Shown piece by piece: positions 40,516 through 52,640 of a stretch of 64,000 nucleotides of DNA; within the stretch, counting starts at the first letter, position 1, and every line of letters starts with the position of its first letter. This stretch comes from Beroe forskalii (taxonomy: Eukaryota > Ctenophora > Nuda > Beroida > Beroidae). The stretch spans positions 186,001 to 250,000 of the forward strand of contig WFMF01000023.1 of NCBI GenBank assembly GCA_011033025.1. The letters are read 5' to 3'. A program made the translations under genes and the position numbers. The notes below the pieces were generated by a model, which had not been told where the DNA came from, did not search any database, and saw only the letters and a list, made by a program, of their open reading frames with translations.

Positions 40516-42361
40516 TATTTGACACCATTCACCAACAGATTCCGATTTCCGGTCCACTCTGTGCCTAACTATTTTCATCTTTTCGCTCTGACTGCGACTC
40601 TGGGGGAGTAATACGCATCAGACGACATACCTATAAGGCTGACGGTCCTTTCCGAATTACGGACTTTAGTGAAAATTTTAGTGCAAATTGCAATTATATT
40701 TTAATCAAACCCATTGTTGACTTAATTTCACTTTCGGAATGGATCCCCTTTCGATTAAGTTCCATTTTGGGGCCCCAGGTGATCACACGTTTAAATTAAA
40801 TCAGATCAAAGGACCCAAGGCGTTATTCACAATCAATTGAAAGTAGAAGCCATGACTAATGAATGATATTGAAAATAAGATTGCCTACCAGCCACCTACC
40901 AGTTTGATCGATGGATCCTGGATGGGGATGTTAAACTGGATATCCCTGGATAATGCATCTAAAGTGTATTTTGGATCCGCTTGTTTTCCAAAATTAGCCA
41001 ATGTCTGTCTGAAATCAAATACTTGTCAATTGTTAGGTTGATTAGATAAGCTTCAATCATATCTAGATAAATATAACTGGGACTGGTAGGAGAAATTATA
41101 TTTTTACATCTCCATTCACTACTAACATAAATATGATTTGCACGCTTACACTGATAGTGTCTCCAAAAGTCACATTGTTGTCAATCGATGTGAGTATTTT
41201 TTCAGAAGTTCTTATCTGATCCTGAAAAATACAATTCATGAAAATCTATTGCGGGAATTAAGGGTTGTGTGTCGAACTCCTACTTGCGCGGCTTTTTCAA
41301 GGACGGCTCACCGACTGATAATGGTCATGTTAGTCGTGCTCGTAGGAGTTCAAACTTTCAAAGCACTCCTGATAGTTTTTGGGTTGATTAAACTGCAAAG
41401 AATAACAGAAAAAGAGTTTTCTTGATGTATTGATCATTGATTAACATTTGAAATTGATAGAAAAACTTTCTTTTTCTACTTACTGTACTGTGAGATCATT
41501 GAGAGGTCTGTATCAATGCACAGAAGTCTTTATCAATCCGAAGTATTCTTTAAGTGCCAACTGCGTCTCATCCAAGTGATACGAATGATAACTGCGTCTC
41601 ATCCAAGTGATACGAATGATAACTGCGTCTCATCCAAGTGATACGAATGATAACTGCGTGTCATCCAAGTGATCGTCCAAATGTTATTGTTATCTCAGCC
41701 AAGTAACACAAATGTCCATTTTCTCTCATTGTCTTCTCTTCCTTAAACTCTTTTACAGCATCCAATAATATGGAAATTGAGCAACTGATTCTTTAATAAT
41801 TCCAACCGTTCTTCTGCACTGATAACAGGATCACAACGGGACCGATAAGATTCCTTCTTTATGAAATAACTCATAATATGGTGGCAATCTCGAGTAATCA
41901 GTAAATTTTCAATAATTTATTTCAATTGAGTAAATCGTTAATAAATATAATCTTACGATTAAAAGTCAATTAAGTTTAAAAATTAAGCTTTAAAAATTAA
42001 TCTTTATACTGCCTTGCGATTTTATCTTTAATTCCTCCTCATCAGATCAAACTACAGAATTTTAAATTATTAAATTTCTGTGTATGAATCCTGCACCAAG
42101 GCAGTCACACCGCGACAGAGCAGGGAAACATTTCAAATAAGGAAATCTATAATTAGGAGCATTTACTATAAATTATTCGTATTTTCATTACCACATCTGA
42201 TAAATAGCAACATATTTTACATACACGATTTACGAATTCATATAGCGATATCAAACATTTTTATTCTAGAGAAATCCGGAGAGCCCTGAAGAAATTTAGA
42301 AGAAATTTAAAAAGAATAAACTCAAGAGTTGGGTTCCAATCAAAGACACAGACTTCAGAGA
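40516..42361. other. No gene recognised; includes a 31-bp tandem repeat
   Basis: AT-rich DNA without a convincing gene. At 41559-41672 there are about 3.5 copies of a 31-bp unit (AACTGCGTCTCATCCAAGTG plus ATACGAATGAT). At 41276-41350 GAACTCCTAC and GTAGGAGTTC form an inverted repeat about 55 bp apart. A 95-codon frame at 41138-41425 has a hydrophobic run but no family feature. Confidence 0.6.
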
Positions 42362-42679
42362 ATGAAAGAGTCACCGGTTGAATATCAAATACGGGTACAC
42401 ACGTACGTCGTTAGGGGTGACTTCATTAAGGAAGTGGGACAAACACTGGGGTTCGCAGAGGAATCACAGCAGGAGGGGCCACGCCGGAAGAGACAAAAGA
42501 AGCAGTTCAGAGCAGAAAGAACGCCCTACAAAAGAGCAGAATATCAGCCACAAGAAAAGATAAGGAGAGGGTGGCTGATTCTTCAATATGTTAAAATGAG
42601 GTATCGGACGCTTACCCAAAAAACAGAGATCAGAGTATTCAACGTGAAAACCGACTATGAATATAAGTGTAGGGATTGA
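42362..42679 (+). CDS. Unrecognised basic ORF
   Basis: From the ATG at 42362, about 105 codons: MKESPVEYQIRVHTYVVRG, a short GFAEESQQEG, a nuclear-localisation-like PRRKRQKKQ and a Tyr/Arg-rich tail. The flanking sequence (ATTCAAGAGTTG-type, CACAGA) recurs in the repeat blocks at 46.7 and 52.1 kb, so this may be transposon-derived. No family recognised. Confidence 0.25.
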   Translation: MKESPVEYQIRVHTYVVRGDFIKEVGQTLGFAEESQQEGPRRKRQKKQFRAERTPYKRAEYQPQEKIRRGWLILQYVKMRYRTLTQKTEIRVFNVKTDYEYKCRD

Positions 42680-43299
42680 CGTAAAAGTGGACTTACTGCA
42701 AATTTTAAAATTTGTAGTGAGTAAAAGAATATATGGTCAGATAACATCTTGAACACCATGAATTGGTACTTTCACTAATAATATAGCAAATGTTTTTTAA
42801 CCATTTCATTTTAATTTGTGGCTTGCATAGTGTGCTTGTATTGTTAAAGGAGAAAGCCAATTTGCAAGCGTACAATACAAAATATCCTCCGGTCACAAGG
42901 GTGGAGGGTGGCTGATTGTAGACTGAAGATAATATTAATTTTAATATTTTATCATGGTCAATCACGATACGGTTATAAGTCGAGAGGAATAGAAAATGAG
43001 ATGGAGATTCGTTCCCACAGGGTGCTCGTGATCCCAAAGAGCTTGATGGCGCCCTAAAAGGAGGATTCCGACGGGATCTAGTTACAGATCGGTCAGAAAC
43101 TTGAGATAAGATTATATGATAATATCAGTTTTATAACGGTAATGCCTTTCAAAATGGTACTTGTTTACCACAAGGATTAGTTAAAAACATGGGAACACCG
43201 TTGTGTAACCATAGCGACAGTCGACACAGAATACGTATTGGTTCTGTTTGATTATTGCTTAGCACTGTTTAAGATTTAGATTTATCACCGTACGCACGC

Positions 43300-44440
43300 G
43301 TCCTCACTTCTTCAACAGAGTCCAATTGGATCATCCCTATAAATCCCTCCCCCTACTACCCATCCCGGTACACACAACCCCTTGTTGTGTACAGTTGGCG
43401 CAGAAGAAGAACGCCAACCTACGCAGAGTACAGGAGCAGTGCAGAACTGCAGATACACAGAAGTGTGGAGTAGACAGCGAGACAGGGGAGCGGTTCCCTA
43501 ATCCCTAGCAACGAAGATAAGTTCGTAGTGTGATTGAGAGAGAGGACAGTCTGTTGTGTACGTGGATTAGTGTGAGGAGAGAAAGTATAGTTTTTGGGGA
43601 CATTGGGTGAATGGGTGGTACGTACAAAACCCCTTATTGTGTACACTCAGAAGGAGGAGGAGGAGCTACTTCCAAAGTAGCTGAAATAGCAGTAGGAGAA
43701 GCTGTAAAAAGCAGAAAAGGAAGCCATTACAAGGTTTATCACCAAAGTTTACAGGGATGAGCTTACTGCTGAGCATGAATCCCGCACCAAGACAGTAATC
43801 CAACATTAAAATGATAAGTTGATTTACATTTTAGAGTATTTGATACTCTTACATTTAAATTCGTATTTTATATCACCGTTTATGATAATTATCAATACCA
43901 AAGTCCAGAGACAGAGACTTGACTGCTGAATAGAGCTCTGCTTTGTTGGTACTCTACCAAAGAACACGGTATCCCGCCTAAGAGAGTTCGTATATATTAA
44001 TTCCACTATATTAGAGAATTGGTAGTTTTAAGAAATTACGCAGTTAAGTAGATGTTGGTTAACTTTTTATATCAATTCAGGGGCGGATGAAACAGGGCTT
44101 ACAGAGCCCACACAACGCAAAGAGCCCAAAAAACAGGACCTGACAATCTAGAAACTTAGCTCACAGAGCATCTGTAGCTGCAGGGCACTCTTTGAAGACA
44201 CTCGTATAAAATAGTTAGTTTCATAACATTAATTTATGCGTCTGGGTCATCCACCCAGACGCGAGAACAGCCAAAGAACCACACTCTGAGATCACCAAGA
44301 ACAACCAATATGAGCTTACGGAGTATCAGTGCAGCTGCAGATAACAGCGTTTTAAGACACTCTGTAAAAGATAAAAAGTTAGTGGAAATTATGGGTACTC
44401 AAGATTAGGTAATTGATACTTTCAATTTTAATGGTACTTT
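43300..44440. repeat. Repeat block A
   Basis: Paralogous in patches to block A' (47340-48460): ACAGTCTGTTG-GTGTACGTGG, GAGTATTTGATACTCT, TATATTAGAGAATTGGTAGT, AGTTAAGTAGATGTTG, and GCGTCTGGGTCATCCACCCA are shared in the same order. A CTATAAATC box at 43339 is followed by TTGGCGCAGAAG, faintly like an LTR end and primer site, but no gag/pol was found. Non-coding. Confidence 0.65.
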
Positions 44441-44520
44441 AAGTTAGACGATTCGATTTCAGCACAGAGTTGTGAGGGGAATTAATTCAGATAAAAGATA
44501 GTTACACAATATCTGATTCA

Positions 44521-44566
44521 GGTGGACCCGGATAAGTGGACCCGGATAAGTGGACCCGGATAAGTT
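44521..44566. repeat. 15-bp repeat, three copies
   Basis: GTGGACCCGGATAAG is repeated three times in a row; one copy is at 49850 in the related block. Confidence 0.85.
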
Positions 44567-44929
44567 AATGCTAATCATTTTCACTGTCTGGAAGACACAA
44601 CTATTCGGACCTAATTGTGATCGGCGCCAATCAGTCGACGACAGCGGGCTCGATAAAGACACGCTGAATTGTGTAATTTGACGCAAAGAGGAAATCTTAA
44701 AATTCGTACATATTTATCGAGACTTACGTCTATCGATCGATCTGCACATATGCGTAAGTAATATATGTAAGAATAGATTCATTACTTTACCTCATAATTA
44801 TCAAAATTGATTCATATCAAACCGTGTGAAATTAATTGCTTTAACCTGAATAACATTGTAAAAATATTTCATGTAAAATTTGAATTTTAAATTATTTTAG
44901 AAAATGTGAATTTGATTAAGAGAAGAAAT

Positions 44930-47110
44930 TATTATGGATACTGAGGAGCTCATGCTCATTATTTGCACTGTAGCAGGAAGGTACAAAAACTCGTCTTCCT
45001 TCAACGATGGTGATCACAACCGTAGGGTATTCTACCCTAAGTCCGTGAGGGAGTATTTGATATTTATTCAATTTTTAAGTTATTTTCCATATTGTGAAGT
45101 AAAGGAGAAGAGCGCGATATATCTTATAATTCGCTTGCCACTTCCTCAATTATAATTTTTTAATTTTTTAAGGTTTAGAAAGCGAGAAGTTAAGGACCTG
45201 GTAATATACCATAACCAACTATTATTCATACCGCAGTGGTAACCCGGAGAATGCGACGGATCTCATGCTTTCACCAGATTTTAATAAGGCACTCTGGAAA
45301 ACACAAAAGGTGTACAAAATATACAAAATATTACATTTTTATGTTTTAATATTCAAATTTTTGTCTCAGACATATCCAACATGAAAGATTTCTCTTCCTT
45401 CAGTGATCACAACGATAATTTTATGCATATCATGATAGAGATAAGAATTTTTGACATAGAGATAAGATATTTTGAAGAAGATATCAATGCACAATGCACT
45501 AGACACAGATCATCCAGCCAGGAAATAGCAGAAACCAAGATACCAAACAAATTCGTTGCTTGCTTTACATACTATGTTTGTGTCTGATATTTTCAGATAA
45601 ACAGGATTAAACAGGATTAAACCTGTTTAATCCTGTTTTCAGATATAAAAGATTCTCATGGTTTGGAGATGGCTGTTGAAGAACTACAGAAGAAGGGTCC
45701 GAACTCTGCAAATCACCAGCGTTACACCCCTTGTATTCAGTACCACAGGAGGTATGGGAAATGAGGCTGCAAGATTTCACAACAACTCATCACTCGGGAG
45801 AGATCCACACCGTGAGATCCACACCGTGTGACATTAAAATGTCAAGAAATTCATCCATTGGAAATTGGAAGTCAATCATCACTTGAACAAGCAATGGAAG
45901 CCCACAGAGTCTCATTAGCTGCAGGACGCAGCGTTTTAAGACGCTCTTATCTGTTAAATAGGAAGTTATATAATATTACATGCGTCTGGGACATCCACCC
46001 AATCACGAGAACAGCCAAAGAACCACACTGTGAGAACACCCAGATCACCCAGAACAACCAATATGAGCTTACGGAGTATCAGTGCAGCTGCAGATAACAG
46101 CGTTTTAAGACACTCTTTTAAAACTCAACTGAAGGGTAGTGTGCCTGTGTGACTCAAAGACCTGGTTCGCCAATATTTGTTTTATCAGTTAAAAGATTAT
46201 AAATAGTTAGTTATTACACGGACCATCCAAATCGGAGCATCTACCACTATTTTTTGGGCAAATCGAGCAGCAGCAGTCCACTCTGCATAAGACACTTTAG
46301 GGAAAATTAATTAAGTGGATGGTAGAAATTAAGTGGGAAATGACGAGAGCAACTAGGTCGGTACCCGTCTGATCAATAAGAGACTCATACGTCTGAAGAA
46401 CTCAGCAGCATACGCCCCTTGAATGATGTGGATCTCTTAAAAACAGAGATGAGCAAAGTCAGATGACTTTTCGTCTTTTAAACCAACCAATCCTGATGAG
46501 GCACGTAGCCTTATTAGTTCGTACTAAATGTAACCATGCCTAATAATTAAAATTAATCTTTGCAAACATGATTTACAAAGTTATACTAGCGATACCTAAC
46601 ATTGAGATACTGAGGAAGCCAGAGAGCTGGAGGAATTTTACATGTTCTTGAAACCGAAGGAATTCAAGAGTTGAGACTTGAGTTCAAATCTCAATACTCA
46701 ATAAAATCAATTACTCACTGATTGAGTCTCAAGGACACAGAGAATATAATATTTGATTTAGAATATATATGAGGAGGCTCAGTTATTCTTGTCGTCTCTT
46801 TAAAACTCGAAACAAGAGTCTTTACTCGAGTGAGTACTGACTAAAAATTGTGAGAGACGGAATTAGTGTAAATTTACGAGAAAAATTCATTACTCTACCT
46901 CATACTTATCAATATTGATTCATAACACCGTATGAAAACTGGGATTCAAGAGAAGGATCTCGCACGGACATTGATTCAAAGATACATCTGATTCAAAGAT
47001 GCATTTAGCAACACCTTTAGCATCCTTGTCACTTTGCCTACCGGGCCGCGCATACCAGAGGTTCAAGACACTCTGGAAAAGAAAAATAATATAACACGCT
47101 TAGACATTTT
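44930..47110. repeat. Repeat block B
   Basis: Paralogous to B' (50550-52640). Shared order: TAGGGTATTCTACCCTAAG, GAGCGCGATATATCTTATAA, CACTCTGGAAAACACAAAAG, GATTTCTCTTCCTTCAGTGA, the AAACAGGATT palindrome, GTTTGGGGATGG-type, and ATGAGGAGGCTCAGTTATT. Short frames such as SSFSDHN-NFMH are similar in both blocks but are interrupted; probably decayed transposon sequence. Confidence 0.65.
45598..45639. repeat. Palindrome of AAACAGGATT units in block B
   Basis: AAACAGGATTAAACAGG, a 6-nt spacer, then CCTGTTTAATCCTGTTT: 17-bp perfect arms. In block B' the left arm has expanded to six tandem units (51321-51380) with a single inverted unit after it. Confidence 0.9.
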
Positions 47111-47339
47111 CAATGGATGTCTTGGAGGAACACAGTCCTTATGTTTTTAATATTCAGGTTGAAGTCTCTGATATATTGAACTTGAAAGCTTGAAATATGT
47201 TGATATTCGTTTTTATTATTATTTTATATTATTATTCAGATTATTATATTTCCCCCTTATATCCCTTTACTTTGATATACTGATATAGTTATTACCCCGT
47301 GAATATAACCTTCCCTTATATCTGAATATAAACTCAACA

Positions 47340-48460
47340 TACTCTTCCTTCCTAGGCTAGATGGTTCTTTACTCCTTATGAAAACGGAGTTTCTCTGAGT
47401 TCTGGGACAGTCTGTTGATCGTGTACGTGGATTCGAGTGAAGAGAGATCGTATAGTTTCTGGGATTCACTAGTGTATCAATAGTAAGCTGGAATCACGAT
47501 CACAGCTCAAAGGGAATAGACTAATACAAATATGTAATGAAATTTGGTATTATAGTATCATAGGAGAAGATGAAGGAGAAGAAATTGAAGGTACTCAGAG
47601 AGCTTGAATTTCAAAAGACATTTTAGAAGGGGAGTTCAAATCAGTCCCAAATAAACCGGTTGTCCGGTTAATTCAGAGAAGAATTGTGTAACATCGCTTT
47701 GGAGTGAGAGAAGACATTACCTTCGAAAACAGTATATTGTGACTATGATCACGGAGAGGATCTACACAGCAGGAATTTGGAGCTACTAGAGCAAACAGCC
47801 AGACCATATCTTACAGAGCACCAGCAGCTGCAGTAGAACTGAAAAGAGAGTTGGAAAATGGTTCTAGCTCACCAAAGTGTATAGGGAAGATCTTAGAGCT
47901 TATAATAATAAGTTCATTTACATTTTGGAGTATTTGATACTCTAACATTTATTCGTATTTCATATCACTGTTTATGATAATTATTAATACCCAAGTTCAG
48001 AGTTCTGCTTTGGGGACCAATTACCAAAGAACAAGGTATCCATCTTGCCAGCCAAAGAGAGATTGTAGAGTAAAGGTAATATATTAATTCCATTATATTA
48101 GAGAATTGGTAGTTAAGAAGTTAAGATGTTAAGTAGATGTTGATTAACACATACTTTTTATTTAAATTCAAAGGCGGAGAAATTCATAGTGTGACTAGGC
48201 ACTGAGTCAAACTGAGTGATATTACCTTCGAAAACAGGGCTCACACAGCCCACGCAACCCAAAGAGACCAAAAAACAGAACCTGACAACCTAGAAACTTT
48301 GTTCACAGAGCCTTATTAGCTGCAGGACGCAGCGTTATGAGACACTCTAAACTGTAAAATAGTAAGTTCTATAATAATATCACATGCGTCTGGGTCATCC
48401 ACCCAGACGTGAGAACCACGGTACCATACTATGAGAACACCCAGATCACCCAGAACAACT
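47340..48460. repeat. Repeat block A' (copy of block A)
   Basis: Same order of conserved patches as 43480-44420, including TTAATTCC-TATATTAGAGAATTGG and the ACCCAGACG hairpin (GCGTCTGGGT..ACCCAGACGT). No coding frame is kept between the two. Confidence 0.65.
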
Positions 48461-48496
48461 ATACTTCTGAAGTGAGACTTCAGAAGTCAACAAGAA

Positions 48497-48862
48497 ATGC
48501 GCCTGCCGGTGCTTTTCTTGTTTTCCGTTGTTCCCGTATGCAGGCGCTTAATTTCCCTCTCCTATGTGCTTGATTTAGCGCGCGCATGCACGTGGGCGAA
48601 TGATCGGTCCGAATGCACGTGGCAACATCTACGCGCGCGCAATCACCACAATTCGTACAACTCTTTGAAGATTGATTCGTTTGTTGCGCGCCGTTCCCAG
48701 TTTCATAACCAAAGGGTTCATTTTGTTACGCGTTACATTTTCTTTGCTGTTGATATCAAGCCGTCGCACCTTATTGTTGCATCCCGACTCCTTTTGCATG
48801 AATGCAGAATGATGGGCATTGGGCAGGTACCGGAATGGAAAAGATTGCAGATTTGCATATAA
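48497..48862 (+). CDS. Unrecognised ORF over a GC-rich, CpG-rich patch
   Basis: A 121-codon ATG frame starting MRLPVLFLFSVVPVC, which is leader-like, with no family feature after it. The underlying DNA is unusually CpG-rich for the region (GCGCGCATGCACGTGG, CTACGCGCGCGC) and holds two CACGTG sites near 48589 and 48616. It could be a regulatory CpG patch rather than a gene. Confidence 0.25.
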   Translation: MRLPVLFLFSVVPVCRRLISLSYVLDLARACTWANDRSECTWQHLRARNHHNSYNSLKIDSFVARRSQFHNQRVHFVTRYIFFAVDIKPSHLIVASRLLLHECRMMGIGQVPEWKRLQICI

Positions 48863-49224
48863 TTACGGGGCTAACTTCTACTCAATTCCTTGAACCAATC
48901 ATCATGATTCATCGTCGCACTCAAGTCTCAATTCATTAATTCATTGTCAGTTAGATCAAGATGCTCAAGCTGAAAAAAGACTAAATGTTTCCATCGAAAC
49001 TGTGAAAAATATTTTGAATTCATTATTTTATCGTGAAAAGATTCGATGAAATCGATCTAGCAAGGTTTTAAAAAGAATCAATTTTAAGGTTAGAATGACC
49101 TGAGCATTGAACCCAAATTCCTGTCAGGTAACTGCAGTGTACAGTTTCACTCGATGCCACTACACCAAAAACTCCAAAATACCCCGACTTGACTGATATT
49201 ATAAAGGAGCAGTTGCATGATTTC

Positions 49225-49318
49225 TTACGCCATTTGTGGAAATTTCTCCCCCATTTGTGGAAATTTCTCCCCCAATTGTGGAGATTTCTCCCCCATTTGT
49301 GGAGATTTCTCCCCCACC
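49225..49318. repeat. 21-bp tandem repeat, about four copies
   Basis: ATTTGTGGAAATTTCTCCCCC repeated about four times in 21-bp steps with A to G changes; the - strand frame WGRNFHKWGRNLHK is its translation, not a gene. Confidence 0.92.
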
Positions 49319-49337
49319 CGGGCACTTTTCAGAATAA

Positions 49338-49502
49338 GGCAGGTGTCGCCACCTCGAGAAATGAGAATTCTTCTGAAATTTCCGATCGCGCGGCGCCATG
49401 TACGTAGGTGAATATACTGTTAAATCAGTATCACACGCGTACAAATTGTGGTTTTGTGGAAATTTCAGACACCGATCTCAGAGGTGGCGACACCTCAGTA
49501 AC
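49338..49502. mobile_element. Foldback family 3 element (first copy)
   Basis: AGGTGTCGCCACCTCGAGA at the left and CTCAGAGGTGGCGACACCT at the right are inverted; inner arms share CTGAAATTTCC / GGAAATTTCAG. About 160 bp, no ORF. A second copy is at 50080-50242. Confidence 0.8.
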
Positions 49503-50079
49503 ATTACGGATAAAGGTAGTATACACAAATTCTCCCACAATCCTCAAAAACACGATCTCTGCTAACCCTCTCATTTGCCTTTTTGTAAAACAAAAAGGCG
49601 ATTGGAGAGGGAAAAAATTATTTGATACGGATCATCCAGGAGAAGTGGATCCTCGCTCGGACACTGATGACAGATAAATCAAAGTTATTACAATCGTATT
49701 GAATCGGTACTTTTTTAAAATTTGAGAAAAATTCAGCATACTTGTATTATTATGAATTACAATAGATTTCAATTCATATATTAATATCCTGATAAAAAGT
49801 ATTGTATCAGTCCGTCTCAAACACACAGTATCTGATTGAGATAATCAGGTGGACCCGGATAAGCTAATGCTAATTATTTTCACAAAGATTTGAGCCTCAT
49901 TGTGATTGGCGCCAAACACAACACCAGAACAACCAATATATGAGCTTACGGAGTATCAGTGCAGCTGCAGATAACAGCGTTTTAAGACACCCTGTAAAAG
50001 AAAATAGTTATTTATTTATTGATTATACAGATCGTCCAAATTGTGGAGGATCTACCACTATCACAGTGTAGTGTGAGTT

Positions 50080-50242
50080 ACAGAGGTGTAGCCACTTCGA
50101 GAAATGAGTTTCATTCTGAAATTTCCGAACGCGAGCCGCCATATACGAACATGGATTGTACTGTCAAGTCAGTATCACGCACGTACAAATGGCAGTGATG
50201 TGGAAATTTCAGACACCGATCTCAGAAGTGGCGACACCTCTG
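50080..50242. mobile_element. Foldback family 3 element (second copy)
   Basis: TTACAGAGGTGTAGCCACTT at the left and AAGTGGCGACACCTCTGTAA at the right. The arms extend further than in the first copy and define the termini as TTACAGAGGTG. Non-autonomous. Confidence 0.8.
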
Positions 50243-50549
50243 TAAATATAAGTAAATGTATATTCACCAGAATAGAAGGATCTACAGAATAGGAATTTGA
50301 AGAAACACAACTTGAAGCATGCTGAATATAGTGAATTATATAATCACCAGATACTATGCATCAAAAATTGAGCTTACATAGCAACAGTAGCAATGCGAGC
50401 TGACGGAGTATCAGCAGCTGCAAGTGCAATACGCAGCTTTTTAAGACACTCTGTAAAAGAAAATAGTTAGTGATATTTATTATGGGTAATCAAGAATAGG
50501 TAATTGATACTTTTAATTTTAATGGTACTTTTAATTTTAAAAATTAATC

Positions 50550-52640
50550 ATGCTCATTATTTACACGTAGCAGAAATATACAAATACTCGATGGAGGGAA
50601 GACACAAGCCAGACCTGTAAAGTTGTTTTACCACAGTTTTAATGAGACATTCTGGAAAATACTAAAAGACAAACATTCTTATGTATTCAACATTCAAATT
50701 GGAAGCCCAGATATATGCCAGTTTTCTCTTTCTTCAACGACCGTGATCACAACTGTAGGGTATTCTACCCTAAGTCGGTAAGAGAGTATTTGATATTTAT
50801 TTAATTTTCAAGCTATTTTCCATATCGTGAAGTAAAGAAGAAGAGCGCGATATATCTTATAATTCGCTTGCCACTACCTCAATTATAATATTTTAATAAT
50901 ATTAAGGTTTAGAAAGCGAGAAGTTAAGGACCTGGTAATATACCATTATATCCAACCATTTATGCCGCAGTGGTAACCCGGAGAATGCGACGGATCTCAT
51001 GCTTTCACCAGATTTTAATAAGGCACTCTGGAAAACACAAAAGGTGTACAAAATATACAAAATATTACATTCTTATTCAAATTGTTGTCTCAGATGTATA
51101 TCCAACATGAAAGATTTCTCTTCCTTCAGTGATCACAACAATAATTTTATGCATATGATAGAGATAAGAATTTTTGACATAGAGATAAGATATTTTGTTC
51201 AGAAGATATCAATGGATGCACAAGACACAGATCATGCAGCCAGGAAATAGCAGAAGCCAAGATACCAAGCAAGGTCGCTGCTTGCCTTGCATACTATGTT
51301 TGTGTCTGATATTTTCAGATAAACAGGATTAAACAGGATTAAACAGGATTAAACAGGATTAAACAGGATTAAACAGGATTAATCCTGTTTTCAGATATAA
51401 AAGATTCTCATGGTTTGGGGATGGTTGTTGAAGAACTACAGAAGAAGGGTCCGAACTCTGCAAATCACCAGCGTTACAGTTATTGTATTCAGTACCACAG
51501 GAGGTATGGGAAATGAGGCTGCAAGATTTCACTCGAATCTTCAGTCGGAAGAGATTCACACCGTGTGACATTAAAATGTCAAGAAATTCATCCATTGGAA
51601 ATTGGAAGTCAATCATCACTTGAGCAAGCATTGGAAGCGCACAGAACCTCATTACCTGCAGATAACAGCGTTTTAAGGTACTCAGTAAAAGATAAATATT
51701 TAGTTATGTATTGATAATACAGATCATCCAAATTGTGGAGGATCTACCACTAAGTGTGAGTAAGTATAAGTGAATGTATATTTACCAGAAAGATCTACAA
51801 AATGGGAACAACTTGAAGCATGTTGAACAAAGTGAATTATATAATCACCAGATACCATGCATCAAGAATTGAGTTTACAGAGCGTCAGTAGCTGCAATGC
51901 GCAGCGCTTTAAGACACTCAGTAAAAGATAAATATTTAATTACTACACGGACCATCTAAATTGGAGCATCTACCACTATTTTTTTGGGCAAATCGAGCAG
52001 CAGGATTCCAGTTTTCCAGACATGAGACACTTTGGGGAAATTAATTAAGGAATTCAAGAGTTGGGACTCGACTTCAAATCTCAATACTCAATAAATGAAT
52101 TTCTCACTGATTGAGTCCCAAGGACAAAGAGAATATAATATTTGATATAGAATATATATGAGGAGGCTCAGTTATTATTTTCGTCTCTTTAAAATTCGAA
52201 ACAAGAGTCTTTACTCGAGTGAGTACTGACATAAAATTGTGGGAGACGCGGAATTAGTGTAAATTTACGAGAAAAATTCATTACTTTACCTCATACTTAT
52301 CAATATTGATTCATAACACCGTATGAAAACTGTGAATTACAAGGGTAGGATCTCGCACGGACATTGATTCAAAGATACATATTTTGATTCAAAGATGCAT
52401 TTAGCAACACCTTTAGGATCCTTGTCACTTCGCCTATCGGGCCGCTGCACACCAGAGGTTCAAGACGCTCCGGAAAGGACAAATTATATAATACTTTTAG
52501 ACATTTTTAAATGGATATCTAGAAGGGAACACAATACATTGTTATGTTTTAATATTCGGGTTGAAGTATCAGATATATTCAACTGGAAATATGAAGGGAA
52601 TCACTATGGAAACGGGTCTGACAAGAGATACTCAAGGAGA
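50550..52640. repeat. Repeat block B' (copy of block B)
   Basis: Matches 44930-47110 in order, with indels throughout. Between A' and B' lies about 2 kb holding the CpG patch, the 21-bp repeat and two foldback family 3 elements, so these landed in or between the duplicated blocks. Confidence 0.65.
51321..51390. repeat. Six AAACAGGATT units plus one inverted unit
   Basis: Six perfect 10-bp tandem copies at 51321-51380 followed by AATCCTGTTT. The transcript of this region could fold back on any one of the six units. Confidence 0.92.

Noticed and set aside
40315-40578. Trp/Cys-rich reading frame on the - strand
   Set aside because: It is the translation of the 20-bp tandem repeat, which shifts frame with each unit.
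43300-48460. LTR retrotransposon with blocks A and A' as the two LTRs
   Set aside because: A TATA-like box and a TTGGCGCAG stretch are suggestive, but the blocks have no matching TG..CA ends, no target duplication and no gag/pol between them; block B is also duplicated on its own, which favours a segmental duplication.
49068-49444. GRNLHKWGRN-type reading frames on the - strand
   Set aside because: They translate the 21-bp tandem repeat; no start context or family feature.
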